Assembly (NCBI RefSeq): GCF_023065955.2
Contig: NW_026623008.1
Location: 12,244,501-12,308,500, forward strand
DNA: 64,000 bases
Direction: 5' to 3'
Source: Ursus arctos
Taxonomy: Eukaryota > Chordata > Mammalia > Carnivora > Ursidae
A model generated the notes under the pieces. The model made no database searches, was not told where the DNA came from, and saw only the letters and a list, made by a program, of their open reading frames with translations. The position numbers and the translations under genes are program-made. The stretch's first letter is position 1, and every line of letters begins with the position of its first letter. Below, one piece after another: positions 20,252 through 30,042 of the stretch.

Positions 20252-21543
20252 TGGGTGCTGCTTAGCCCTGATCACCTTCGCTGCTCCAGACCCCATCCTT
20301 CCTGCCTGCTGGGGGGAAATGGAGCTGGGCCCTTTAAATTTCTTCCCTACCGGCCAGCTAAGCTGCGTCAGTAGAGGGCGCTGGGGAGCCCATGTGGCCG
20401 CACGGGGCCCTGCTTCCTGCTTCAAGGCTCCCAGGCTCCTGCAGCTCGGGCAGCCTCTCCAGCGCCTGGCTCTTGCCCCAGCACCACTTCTGAGGTAGTT
20501 TTGACGTGAGGTGTCTCACCAGAGGCGGCTTTTGCAGCAACCCCCCCCCCCAGGGCAGATTTCTGGTAAGTTCCCCCAGGGGGGATTTCTAGCAAGTTCC
20601 ACTGGTGTGGCACCAGGCCAAGTGATTGCCATGTGGTGGGCCCCAGCCATGTCTTGTTCACCAAAGTCTGGATGGCGGCCCTGTGTGTGTGTGTGTGGGG
20701 GGGGGTGTGCTTTGGGGGACCCTTCCCCAGCTCAGGGGTTTTTCTTGAGGAGTTTTTTTCAGCCTTAGGAGGGGGCTCTTCGCTGGGGGCCTTAGCTCAG
20801 CCCCAGGTGGGAGTTTCTCCTTGGGAGGAGGCTATCTCAGCCTCATGGTGGGGGTCTCTTTTGGGGGGGGGTCCTATATCAGCCCTAGGGTTCTCTTCTT
20901 TGAGGCTCTGTATCAGTGCTGGGTGGGAGTGGGGGCTCTTTCTTGGGGGCTCTTCCTCAGCTCTGGGGGAAGCTCCTCTTTGGGGGGTCTACCTCAGCCT
21001 GGTGGGGGTTTCTTTTGGGGGGGCTGGTTTTATGTTCCATATCAGCTCAGAGTGGGGGCTCTTCCTTGCGGGCTTTACCTCAGCCTGATGTTGGAGGGGT
21101 CTCTTCCTGGGAGGCTCTGCTTTGGGGGGGTCTATCTCGGCCCCTGAGTGGGGGGGCTCTTTCTTGGGAGCTCTACCTCAGCCCTAGGGGACTCTTTCTT
21201 GGGGAATTTATGTCATTTCTGTGTGTGTGTGGGGGACTCATCCTTGAGGGTCTTACCAAAGCCCCTCAAGGGGGCTGTTCTTGGGGTGGCGGCATTCTTA
21301 GGGGCTCTATCTCAGCCCTGAGTGGGGTTTCTTCCTCAGGGGCTCTGTCTCAGCTCTGTGGGTTGTGGCTGCTCCTTTAGCTGCTATTCTTACATTAATT
21401 ATAGTTCTCTTTAGTCTTTATTAGCCAATGCCACATACATTCAATCCCCTATTAGAAGTTAATAATTCTTCATGTGGAACTTTCCCTGTTGGAATTACTG
21501 GGTGGTTTCTTTTTTCTTGATTAGACCCAAACCAACTTAGAAT
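20252..21543 (+). mobile_element. 5' LTR of the ERVL-class provirus, VNTR-expanded
   Basis: The first about 440 bp (20252-20690) match the 3' LTR at about 97 percent by eye. They include 'ccctttaaatttcttccct' (possible TATA-type element near 20332) and 'cagtagagggcgctgg'. A (TG)n, then a G-rich VNTR (20700-21390) and an AT-richer end ('ggaattactgggtggtttct') follow. A 28-bp segment around 20440-20467 is absent from the 3' LTR. The right boundary is set by the primer site and is approximate. Confidence 0.7.
20700..21390. repeat. G-rich VNTR inside the 5' LTR
   Basis: Roughly 14 degenerate copies of a 40-50 bp unit of the form 'cttgggggctctacctcagc' plus a run of four to eight G. The G-runs lie on the + strand at regular spacing, so many overlapping G-quadruplexes are possible. 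Frames of 151-154 codons rich in G, S, L and W cross it and are VNTR artefacts. The 3' LTR has only 3-4 units. Confidence 0.9.
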
Positions 21544-21561
21544 CGGTGTCAGCAGCGATAC
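21544..21561 (+). promoter_or_regulatory. Primer-binding site, tRNA-Leu type
   Basis: 'cggtgtcagcagcgat' closely follows the expected complement of a tRNA-Leu 3' end ('tggtgtcagaagtgg'), with three differences over the first 15 bases. ERVL elements are named for this primer. Its position directly after LTR 1 sets the proviral orientation as +. Confidence 0.6.
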
Positions 21562-21935
21562 CAGGAGATGCGTCTGCAGAGATGAGATTTGCAGACTGGT
21601 TTTCTCACGGGCTGGAGCGTGGTGCTGAGCTCCTTGCTGATAGGAGATGGGGTGCTAGTCACCAAGGCGTTGAGTGGCCCTGCAATTAACCAAGCTATCA
21701 CCCATGGTTGAATGAGATGAAGTGCCACCAAGGCAGTCCCTTGGGAACCAGAGTGATGCTGCCTTTGCCCGTTAATGGCAGTGGTGCTGATTCTAAGGAC
21801 CACAGAGGGTGGGATGGATTCTTTTGAGGGCTCTAGAGCTTAGAGAGAGGAGATGACAAGCACGGGTCCACTGGCTCAGCTCCAGTCACGGTCCGAGGAC
21901 CAGAGAGCCGTCATGACAGCCTTTATAGGAGCTCT

Positions 21936-21986
21936 TATTTATTTATTTATTTATTTGTTTGTTTATTTATTTATTTATTTATTTTT
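21936..21986. repeat. (TTTA)n microsatellite
   Basis: A TTTA run with one TTTG-type interruption ('atttgtttgtttatttattt'). It is not attached to a recognisable SINE, unlike the similar run at 23.8 kb. Confidence 0.93.
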
Positions 21987-22490
21987 ACAGCGGCAGGGCT
22001 GGTATTTGCTGGAAGTCAAACATGAAATTTAATTGTGTTGGTTGCCGAATTACAACCACCATGGAATTCACATCTTGACAGGTTTCTCATGCGAAAATTA
22101 GGGCACTGATTGGAAAGTAAGGGGCCCTGAAACATGGAAGGGGGACATCTGTTGGCCCCCGATGAAACCAGTGATCTTAAACCCCACGTGGCTCCAAGCC
22201 CCCCCTTATCGCTGGTGGTAGCCTTCCCGCCCATGTCTGAGGATGCTATTCCGCCTCTGTTTAAAAACACTGTGATTCCCTCAGTGGGGGCCGATATCTT
22301 GAGAGCGGCTCCTCATTCTTCTCAAGACTTACCAAGACTACTCCTGTGGTCACTAGCCTCTACCAAGGGTGAAATCTCAGCGGTGACTCACTAGGACACG
22401 AGAGGAAGCACCCAAGAATTTCAAGGCTTTGCTAATACATATCAACAGAATTTTGGGGGCCACGTGTAGGAGTGGATTTTAAGGATTTTA

Positions 22491-22713
22491 TCTTTTTTTT
22501 AAAAAGATTTCATTTATTTATTTGAGAGAGAGAGCGTGCGCGCAAGAGCTCGTGTGTGTGCACACACATGAGCAAGGGGGGAGGGGCAGAGGAAGAGGGA
22601 GAAGCAGACTCCCCACTGAGCAGGGAGCCTGATTCGGGACTCGATCCCAGGACCCTGGGATCACGACCTGAGCCGAAGGCAGAGGCTTCCCTGACGGAGC
22701 CACCCAGGCGCCC
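22491..22713 (-). mobile_element. SINEC inserted in the provirus
   Basis: Full-length copy with a 17-bp perfect target-site duplication 'ggattttaaggatttta' at 22474-22490 and 22714-22730. It post-dates the provirus. The CT-rich body carries 'gtgtgtgcacacacac', a short palindromic run. Confidence 0.96.
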
Positions 22714-23815
22714 GGATTTTAAGGATTTTAGACCAAAAAGGGCAGGATATAACACTAGGTTGGGCAGAATTCATTGTCATGGACGCACTTCCTGGAGATT
22801 CTGGATTTGGTTATTAGCATGTGCTGCTGGCGGGGGCTCTAACCGCTTACGTGGTGGATTGACTGACATCTGGGCCCAATAGTGGCCTAAGGTTAATGAA
22901 ACTGCGACGTCATCATGGGAAGAGGGAGTCCAAAGGTGTGGGGAGACAGGAATGCTGGACTGGAGGTATGACGTGTGATCTGCGCCTGCCCCCCCCCCCC
23001 AACTTCCATAAGAAGTAGCAGAGGACAGAGGCCTCGAGAGATACGCGAGCAAGGGGAGCATCCTTGAAATGCCCCGTGGCTTCTCTCTTTGGTACGCTGA
23101 GTGTGACTGTAGAGGCTGCCTCCGCGGAGACTGGCTCCCTGATTGAGGTAGACATAAGTGCATACAAGGGGCAGTACGTCACTGCCGAGGACAAGGTGGG
23201 CATAGCCACTGCCAGGCAGCAGGGATGTATGGGCAACCAGAACACCTTGGCCCATAGGGATCTTTGGTGGTGGCTGGTGGATCACAGTGTCCCTGGGAAT
23301 GGAATGAATTGCAGCTTACGAGAGTACTACTTGATATATGTGACATAAAGAGCTCTGGGTCTGGTGGCCAAAACCTGACATGCATCACCATGACAGAGAG
23401 TCTCTGCCTCTCTTCCAGTTTCCATACCTGGCAGCTCACAAACCTAGAAAGCCCTTGGGAGGCGAGGTCCCCTTGAGGAAGAAGTCTTATCATTACTGCA
23501 AGTACTTACTGTAAATATCCCTCCGAACCTCCCCAGAGGGACCTGGGCCATTTATCAGAGTGATGTGGACTGGGCAATAGGAAATAGGTGGGTCAGGGAT
23601 CAACACTGATTCCTGGGGACCCACAGTGCCACTCTGGCCCTGAAGTCCAAGTGGGGGCTTATGGAGGTCAGGTGATAGATAGTGGGGCCTGATGCACAAA
23701 GGGTCCACTTGGCCCACGGACCCATCCCCAGATCATCCCCCCCTCCCAGTTCCTGAATGAGTAATTACAAGACGTAAACATACTTAGCCATGAACTATTC
23801 TCTCCCCTTTCCATT

Positions 23816-23816
<1 letters not shown>

Positions 23817-23854
<38 letters not shown>

Positions 23855-24039
23855 TTTTAAAGATTTTATTTATTTGAGAGAGAGAGTGAGAGTGAGAGAT
23901 AGAGCATGAGCAGGGGAGAGAGGGGAGAAGCAGACTTGCCGCTGAGTAAGGAGCCCAACGTGGGGCTCGATCCCAGGACCCCGGGATCATGGCCCGAGCT
24001 GAAGGCAGATGCTTCACTGACCGAGCCACCCAGGCGCCC
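23817..24039 (-). mobile_element. SINEC inserted in the provirus, long (TTTA) tail
   Basis: Full-length copy ending in 'ccacccaggcgccc'. The tail complement is expanded into about ten TTTA units (23815-23857). A target-site duplication of the form 'ttccattttattt' lies at 23809 and 24040, blurred by the tail. Confidence 0.93.
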
Positions 24040-24289
24040 TTCCATTTTTATTTTACACGCAAGTTGCGGGAAGCGAACTTTACAGATTTGTCTTTAGGTG
24101 ACCGAATATCCTGTGGAACTGTGACTGAGTTTGAGGAGTAATAAATATAGTCCGCGGTGACTTCTGGGGCTGTTAGTTCCGTTTTATGGAAAGCACAAGA
24201 ATGATAGCTGCGTCTCCTTGGGTAGAAATACAGACTCGTGTTTACAGGAGTTCAGTTGCGTGAGGAGGGTTCCTATGGAAACTGAGGAG

Positions 24290-24303
24290 TCAAAGGGATG
24301 GAG
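24290..24303 (+). promoter_or_regulatory. Candidate polypurine tract
   Basis: 'caaagggatggag' directly abuts the 3' LTR start. It is short and imperfect, but the position is where a retroviral plus-strand primer is expected. Confidence 0.4.
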
Positions 24304-25023
24304 TGTGCGGCTTAGCCCTGATTGCCTTCGCTGCTCCAGACCCCATCCTTCCTGCCTGCTGGGGGGAAATGGAGCTGGGCCCTTTAAATTTCTTCCCTGC
24401 TGGCCAGCTAAGCTGCGTCAGTAGAGGGCGCTGGGGAGCCCATGTGGCTGCACGGGGCCCTGCTTCCTGCTTCAAGGCTCCCAGGCTCCTGCAGCTCCCC
24501 CAGCACCACTTCTGAGGCAGTTTTGACGTGAGGTGTCTCACCAGAGGCGGCTTTTGTGGTACCCCCACCCCTGCCAGGGCAGATTTCTGGTAAGTTCCCC
24601 CAGGGTGGATTTCTAGCAAGTTCCACTGGTGTGGCACCAGGCCAAGTGATTGCCATGTGGTGGGCCCCAGCCATGTCTTGTTCACCAAAGTCTGGATGGC
24701 GGCCCTGTGTGTGTGTGTGTGTGTGTGTGTGTACTGCCTGGGGGTTCTAGCTCAGCCTTGGAGGGACACCTCTCCGCCTGGGGCACGGGGTGCTTCCTTG
24801 GGGGCTTCTTCAGCCCAAGTTGAGGGGGGGAAGCTGCTCCTTAGGGGCTCGGCGTCAGCCCTAGAGAGAGTCCTCCTTGATACTATTCTCTGGAGTTCTC
24901 TGTAATTCTTTCTAGCCAGTCTCTCGTGAATCCAGTCGTCTATTATAGTTAATCCTTCCTTCTGTGGAACTTCTCCCATTCAAATTACTGTGTGGATCCT
25001 CCCTCCTGATTGGTGGCGGAGGG
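24304..25023 (+). mobile_element. 3' LTR of the ERVL-class provirus, VNTR-contracted
   Basis: Begins 'tgtgcggcttagccctgatt' and matches 5' LTR positions 20258-20690 closely, apart from the missing 28-bp segment and differences in a C-run. It then has (TG)n at 24706-24732, only 3-4 G-rich units (24735-24880), and ends 'aaattactgtgtggatcctc'. After it, L1 sequence resumes. Confidence 0.7.
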
Positions 25024-25160
25024 ATTCACATTGCGTGTGATAAATCATCGTTTGTTCATCCATTTTCACGTTGATATTTCCAATTTGGGGCTGTTATGAG
25101 TAATTTGCTCTGCATATTCTCCACTGGACCAGGCTTTCTGTGTAATATGTTTGTTATCTC
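25024..25160 (-). mobile_element. Old L1, right of the provirus
   Basis: 'cgtttgttcatccattttca', 'cgttgatatttccaatttgg' and 'ggctgttatgagtaatttgc' are the next section of the L1 complement after the part that ends at 20251. Confidence 0.65.
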
Positions 25161-25384
25161 TCAGATAGGTACTTCAAATGGGGTTCCTCTGTGAAGGCCT
25201 GGCTAAGGGGCTCTCCTCTTGTCTAGAGGGTGCTGCGGGCTTACTGGGAGTTTTGGGGGCCTATTTTTTTTTTTTTATAGCAGTGAGGGAATTCAGTGTG
25301 GGTTCTAGAAGGTTCTCTTGGTCCTGTGTGAGTGGGGGGAGGGGCACCAACTCTTAACTCCCCAGCTGGAAGGGGGCAGCTCGG
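25161..25384. other. No gene or recognised repeat
   Basis: Contains a short T-run (25265-25278). Possibly more decayed L1, but I cannot support it. Confidence 0.35.
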
Positions 25385-25552
25385 CCTAGTGACTCCGGGC
25401 CTGTGACTTTGCTCCATCATCTCGCTGGGAATCTGTGAAATGGGAATGTTCTCGTGTATCCGTAGGACTGTGGGCAGGACTGAATGGGGTAATGCCTGTG
25501 GGCACTGGGCCCAGGGCTAGCATGGAGTAGTTTATTATCAGGTTATTATCAG
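25385..25552 (+). mobile_element. MIR
   Basis: 'cctgtgactttgctccatca', 'gggaatctgtgaaatgggaa', 'gactgaatggggtaatgcct' and 'ctgggcccagggctagcat' trace a decayed MIR. Confidence 0.62.
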
Positions 25553-25869
25553 TGCCGTTATTATCAGGTGCTTAAGCTAGGTTGTCCCACTTCCTCCCTG
25601 GCACTAACCATCGTGGATCTAGAGACCAAGAGCCTAGAAGGGTGGGGAAGTGACTCGGTGCTCAGTCCAGAGGCGCCTCTGGACCCAGAAAAGCTAGGGG
25701 CCCAGCTGTCCAATGCTGCCCAGGGCCTGGCATTTTCCCATGCCTGCTGGGCCTTCCCTCTGAGGAGTGGACCCTCAAGGTGGCCTTGGGTTCTCGGCTC
25801 TCTGCCCAACCCCCTGACAGTTACCTCAGTGGGCAGCCTGCCAGACTGAGCCCTGAGCTGCCGCACCCC

Positions 25870-26035
25870 AGCTAGTCAAACAGCCATGATTAGTCAAATA
25901 AAATTTCCATCTGTTGAGGAATTTTCGAGAGTTATTACCGGCTATAAAAGCGATCGGAGGAGAAGGATGGATCTGAGGGGGTAAGTGGCTCTAATTATGT
26001 GGAGTAGTGACTTTTAAATAAGATTGCAGATGTCC
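25870..26035. promoter_or_regulatory. Repeat-free AT-rich block with TATA-like box
   Basis: 'ggctataaaagcgatcggag' (25941-25960) is a strong TATA-box match in an otherwise repeat-free AT-rich block with 'catgattagtcaaataaaat' upstream. No downstream open exon supports a promoter, so it may equally be a conserved enhancer-type element or chance. Confidence 0.2.
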
Positions 26036-26184
26036 TTACCTGAGTGAGCCAGATCCCCATCGCGGTCTGGGCCGGAGGGGGTTGAGCCACTGGCGAGTGG
26101 GTTCTTCTCTGCAGAGGGCGGAAGAAGAGGGGCGCTTTATTTGAACCTGGGGGGTCCTTGTGGCATTTAGAAAGATCCTGGATG

Positions 26185-26252
26185 TGAAGGGCCTTGAACA
26201 GTGTGTGGCACACAGCAGGGGCTTAATGGCTGCATGTTTCTGCTTTCCCTGC
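26185..26252 (+). mobile_element. MIR or L2 3' tail
   Basis: 'gaacagtgtgtggcacacag' followed by 'caggggcttaatggctg' fits the 3' tail shared in style by MIR and L2; which family cannot be decided. Confidence 0.5.
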
Positions 26253-26656
26253 TTCCCTCTCTTCTTCCCCTGGGGACTGAGCCAGGCTCCCACACAGAGC
26301 AGCAGTCTCTCTGGGCCAGGTTCTTGCTGTCCCAGACTGTGGGACCAGTTCGTGTAAGGTCTGAGCCTCTTATCATTTCATCTTTAAAATGGGACAGTTA
26401 ATTACCAGGCGTCCATCCCAAAGGAACACTGGGCAGGAAGAGTTTTGGAAATGGGGGCCCAGCATTGTTCTGCTACTAATATATGGCTTTCCTCAAGTGC
26501 TTGGCTTGTTTTAACCCCCTCAGCCTCTGGGGATGGAGGTGACATTGTGGGCAGGAGGGTTTGGGGGGCTGAGGGGGCTCATCTGAGGTCACTTGAATCC
26601 CAGGTGCTCCTGGTTTCTTGGGGGGAACAGAGTTTTAGAACTTTACCCCCTTTTTC

Positions 26657-26658
<2 letters not shown>

Positions 26659-26712
<54 letters not shown>

Positions 26713-26729
26713 CTTTCTTTCTTTCTTTC

Positions 26730-26764
<35 letters not shown>
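26659..26764. repeat. (TTTC)n microsatellite
   Basis: About 26 tetranucleotide units with two CTTTCT-type interruptions (near 26711 and 26730). It abuts the A-tail complement of the next SINEC and probably arose from that tail. It creates serine/phenylalanine/leucine frames that are not real. Confidence 0.97.
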
Positions 26765-26765
<1 letters not shown>

Positions 26766-26957
26766 TTTTAAGATTTTATTTATTTATTTGGAGAGAGAGC
26801 GTGCATGAGCAGGGGGAAGGGCAGAGAGAGAGGAAGTAGCAGACTCACCACTGTGTGGAGAGCCTGATGTGGGGTTCGATCCTGGGACCCTGGGACGCTG
26901 GGGTCATGACCTGAGCCGAAGGCAGACGCTTAACCGACTGAACCATCCAGGCGCCCC
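26765..26957 (-). mobile_element. SINEC
   Basis: From 'taagattttatttatttatt' to 'accatccaggcgcccc'. The head has two changes ('aaccatccagg'). A short possible target duplication 'ttcatc' flanks the combined SINEC plus (TTTC)n unit at about 26654 and 26960. Confidence 0.95.
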
Positions 26958-28009
26958 TCTTCATCCTATTTCTGATGCTTAACACAAGACCGTACTTCGG
27001 GGGTAACTGGGGCTCTGGTGGCTTCAGAGGGCCAGTGAGGTGGGTCTTGCTGGGACTCAGACATAACCAAGTCCACCCCAGAGTGGAGGTGAACTGCCCC
27101 TCCCCGGAGAGAGGGGTTCACAGGGTCCAAACCCTCAAATGTGGGGCTCTGTGGCCCGAGGGTCTGAAGGCACACAGTCTCCTGCCTGCTGGGTTGGGGG
27201 TCTTCTCACGGCCACTCTGTCCCTCCTCGCCTCCCCTGCCCACCTGCCCGTCGAGCACAAGCAGCGCCCCCACCCCTTGGGCCCTTTGAAGCCATAGGCC
27301 CACGCCTAGGTCCGCACAGCTGGCCACGCTTTCATGCCTCAGAGTCAGCTGTAGAAAAGCCCACACATGTGGCCGGCAGCCATCAGAATTCAGTCCTTCC
27401 GGGGATGGCTCTGCTCGGGGCAGGTAACTCTCCCCGGGTCCCTTTCTCTCTGCCCGGTGGTTCGAGCATGACCACTCAGCAGCAGTTTGCACTGGGCCTG
27501 GAAGCCCCTGGTGTCTGACTCTGCAGCCATGGACCTGGGGCTGACGGGGGGAGGGCAGGGGCCGGCCGAGCAAGGGGGCTGGGTTGGCATGAGGAGCTGA
27601 GCCCTGTGGCCTGGTTGCACCATGGGGGAGGCCTTCTCCCTGAGCGTCCCCAGCCCCTGGGTCCTCCCTGATGGCCTGGTCACTCCATCAGCTGCGGAGG
27701 GGACCATCTGGCTTCCGGCTGTTCTGTTGGGCAGGACCCTGACCTCAGGGGAACTCAGTTTCCATCCCTGTGAGTGAAGACAGGACTGGCTTCCCAAGTG
27801 AGAACTTTCCAGCAGTGGGCCAGCCTGCCTCATGGTGCGATGGGTTTTCTAGTGAGTGGTGAGCATTTCATTGCTGGGAGTATTCAAGCAGAGGCCAATG
27901 GCCGTTGTTCAGGTGGACAGAGAGGACCGTTCTCAGGTGGGAAGGCCTGGGCTGGGAGGCCTCTGAGAGGCCTCCGCCTATCAGGATCACAACCCCCTGA
28001 GCCTTGAAT
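26958..28009. other. No gene or recognised repeat
   Basis: One kilobase of GC-rich unique-looking sequence. Frames reach 151 codons on the minus strand without motif or codon periodicity that I can judge. No splice-flanked exon is convincing. Confidence 0.42.
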
Positions 28010-28112
28010 TCTCCGCTCCTTATAGGAGATGGAGTCCGTGCTCCCATTCTCCAGATGAGGAACTGAGGCTCAGAAGCAGGCATTTCTGTGCCTGGGTCTC
28101 CGGCCCCTCCCC
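28010..28112 (-). mobile_element. MIR fragment
   Basis: 'cccattctccagatgaggaa' and 'ctgaggctcagaagcaggca' are the MIR core complement. Confidence 0.72.
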
Positions 28113-28234
28113 TTTCTTCCACTTACCCCGGGTGGCCAGGTTCAGAGCAGGTCACCCCTGTGTCTTAATTGGTGGTAGCACAGTGGACCATTGGTGACCT
28201 TGGGGGCGGGAAGGGGGGGCTTTGATCTAGTTAA

Positions 28235-28370
28235 ATATTTCTCCATTCACTCTGCTAAGCACATACCTTCCCCTGAGTACCTACTGTGTGCCAGGCCCTG
28301 GGGACACGGGGCTCAGGGGAGGTGGTTTCTGCCCTCGGTGAGCTCATGGTCGAGTGTATTGGATGGAGGA
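28235..28370 (-). mobile_element. L2, 3' end
   Basis: 'ctgagtacctactgtgtgcc', 'aggccctggggacacggggc' and 'ctgccctcggtgagctcatg' are the L2 3' end complement. Confidence 0.75.
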
Positions 28371-28374
28371 GGGC

Positions 28375-28520
28375 TTTGCCTGTGGTTCCCAAGCATCAGA
28401 ATGAAATCCTGGCCTTGCTCAGATCAAAGAGTCCATCACCCGGGGTTGGGTCTGAGCATCTGCAGTTTGTCACAAGCTCCCCCAGGGGATCGTGGCTGAG
28501 ACCCAGATTCAGGAACTGGG
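28375..28520 (+). mobile_element. MER5A-like hAT fragment
   Basis: 'aagcatcagaatgaaatcct', 'gggtctgagcatctgcagtt' and 'cacaagctcccccagggga' fit a decayed MER5A with internal changes. Confidence 0.5.
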
Positions 28521-29509
28521 GACTCCTAACTCTCAGTGGGCAGCTGTGCAGCCGCTGGGGGGCCCCAGCCAGAGGGCAGGTGGGAGGGGTGCCGTTGGGA
28601 TCCGGAGTCGGTGGGGAGAGGGGGCCAACTGGAGGTGCTGGACGCTTCTCCCACTGCGTGAAAAGCAGCAGGCATGGGGCAGTGAGCCTGGGGCTCTGTG
28701 GAGGGAGTGGCAGGCGGCTTCCTCCCGTCCTGGTCGGTCCTGGTCCCCAGTGCCTGGGGATCTCCCAGTGACTAGGACAGGGGCTGGCACGAGGAGGGGC
28801 TCACACTTTTACAGGCGTGAACCTCATCAGGCAGGACAGCCCCTCGTTGCCTTCAGACCACAACGTCTGCTTGAGCGCTATGGACCAGTCCCTCTCCACG
28901 GCTGGCTCCCCACCACCAGCTCAGGTTAACCTCTTCGGAGGGTCTGCCCTGAGCCCGGGGCCAGTTATACACACGCCACCATCCCTGCTTCCTTCACAGC
29001 ATGTCCTGTCCCCACTGCCCTGCGAGGTACATTCTGGTCTTGGCGGGCATGGTGGGCCCAGCTGCCCCAACCCAATGCCCGTGTTCTCAGCCGCGAGGCT
29101 ATCCTGCCCGCTTGGCTTGACAACTGCTGTGAGTTCATGAAGTGACATCGGCATCGTTCCTGGGGGCCCCGAGGTGAGGCAAAGGCTCCCCCAGCTCCCA
29201 GGGAGCTAGAGCTCACCCCAGGTTGGAGATGAGCCGGAGTTCGCGCAGCCAGCCCTCCTGCCGAGTAATTACTGTAATTTCCCCTGCACAACCCTCAGCT
29301 CTTGGGTGATATTGTGACCGAAATGTGAGTAGCGGGAACACTCCCTGCCCTTGTAATTGAGGGTTCGGAGGCCCCACTGACATCTCCAAAGGGAGCTGGG
29401 GCTTCGTGGTGTGTGTCGGAGGCGTCACCTTTGAACTCTGGCTTTTTGACTCTGTGGCGGCTCTGCGGATCCAGTAATGATTCATGAGTGGGATGCATTG
29501 ATTCCCTGT
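28521..29509. other. No gene or recognised repeat
   Basis: GC-rich, then an AT-richer interval at 29250-29480 ('gagtaattactgtaatttcc', 'ccttgtaattgagggttcgg') that is repeat-free and could be conserved. No exon is seen. Confidence 0.4.
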
Positions 29510-29735
29510 CTCCCCGGGGTCGTGTTCACATCTCTGGCCCAATCTGGAGCCCCGTGGCAGCCCCGTGGCAACCCCGTGAACCGGGGGTGGCGCGTGGCCC
29601 CGACCCGGTGGGGTAGAGAAGTTGCGCGAGCTGGGACATTGTGCAGCGTGGGAGCGGCAGGGCTGGGCTGGATCCCGCGTCTCCTGCGCCCACAGTGCGT
29701 GTTCTCTCGCCGTCCCCATCCCCTCTGCTCAGATG
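29510..29735. promoter_or_regulatory. Short CpG-dense block
   Basis: About 20 CpG dinucleotides in 220 bp, against sparse CpG in most of the window. It contains a small tandem 'gccccgtggcagccccgtgg' (29548-29582). It could be a weak or orphan CpG island. No associated first exon is identified. Confidence 0.3.
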
Positions 29736-29899
29736 TGAACGAGGACCCCTGACGGTTCTACCACCTGGTTCAAGTTTGTTACAGAAGAGCAGTAATAAAA
29801 GTAAAGAGCGTGACCTTGGGCTCTGAGGGCTCAGCAGGCACTGTCCTCCCCGCCTCGCAAGTGGGAATGTATTTTCCTTCCTGGTAGCCCGCCGCGGTG

Positions 29900-30042
29900 A
29901 TGGTCCCTAATTTACCGATGAGGGATCTGAAGCTCAGAGAGGGTGTGCCGACCTGAGGGCAGGGAGCTGGGAGGTGATAGAGCCGGACTGGAGCCCAGGC
30001 AGTCTCCAGTGCTGAGCTTCTAACCATCCCGCCATGCGAATG
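29900..30042 (-). mobile_element. MIR
   Basis: 'tttaccgatgagggatctga', 'agctcagagagggtgtgccg' and 'ggaggtgatagagccggact' are the MIR complement. Confidence 0.7.

Larger units (their letters stand above)
21562..24303 (+). mobile_element. Internal region of the ERVL-class provirus
   Basis: After removing the two SINEC insertions about 2.3 kb remain. The segment around 23540-23790 ('gggcttatggaggtcaggtg', 'agttcctgaatgagtaatta') matches my memory of the ERVL pol region. The part before it may be leader or gag remnant. Frames are short and broken by stops. A large deletion must have removed most of pol, including most of the reverse transcriptase and integrase portions. It contains a (TTTA)n tract and poly-C runs (e.g. 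22989-23002). Confidence 0.6.
20252..25023 (+). mobile_element. ERVL-class provirus, internally deleted
   Basis: The structure is two direct LTR copies (20252-21543 and 24304-25023), a Leu-type primer-binding site just inside the first, a purine-rich stretch just before the second, and about 2.7 kb of internal DNA that includes two later SINEs. The span sits inside an L1 whose two halves are colinear, with possible target duplication 'attccac'/'attcaca' at 20245-20251 and 25024-25030. ERVL elements normally have several kb of gag and pol and no env. Here most of gag-pol is missing and no long frame survives, so it cannot make protein. Class assignment rests on the primer site and a recognisable pol-region segment. 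Confidence 0.72.

Noticed and set aside
20422..20664. Similar minus-strand frames in both LTR copies (20422-20664 and 24290-24688)
   Set aside because: Shared only because the LTR sequence is duplicated. LTR antisense sequence with no known domain; not a gene family.
20633..21380. Open frames of 151 and 154 codons rich in Gly, Ser, Leu and Trp
   Set aside because: They are translations of the G-rich VNTR in the LTR, whose unit length and composition keep frames open. There is no start context or homologous domain.
22016..23800. Retroviral coding capacity in the provirus interior
   Set aside because: Frames are at most about 130 codons, interrupted by stops and two SINEs; most of gag and pol is missing. 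No functional product is possible.
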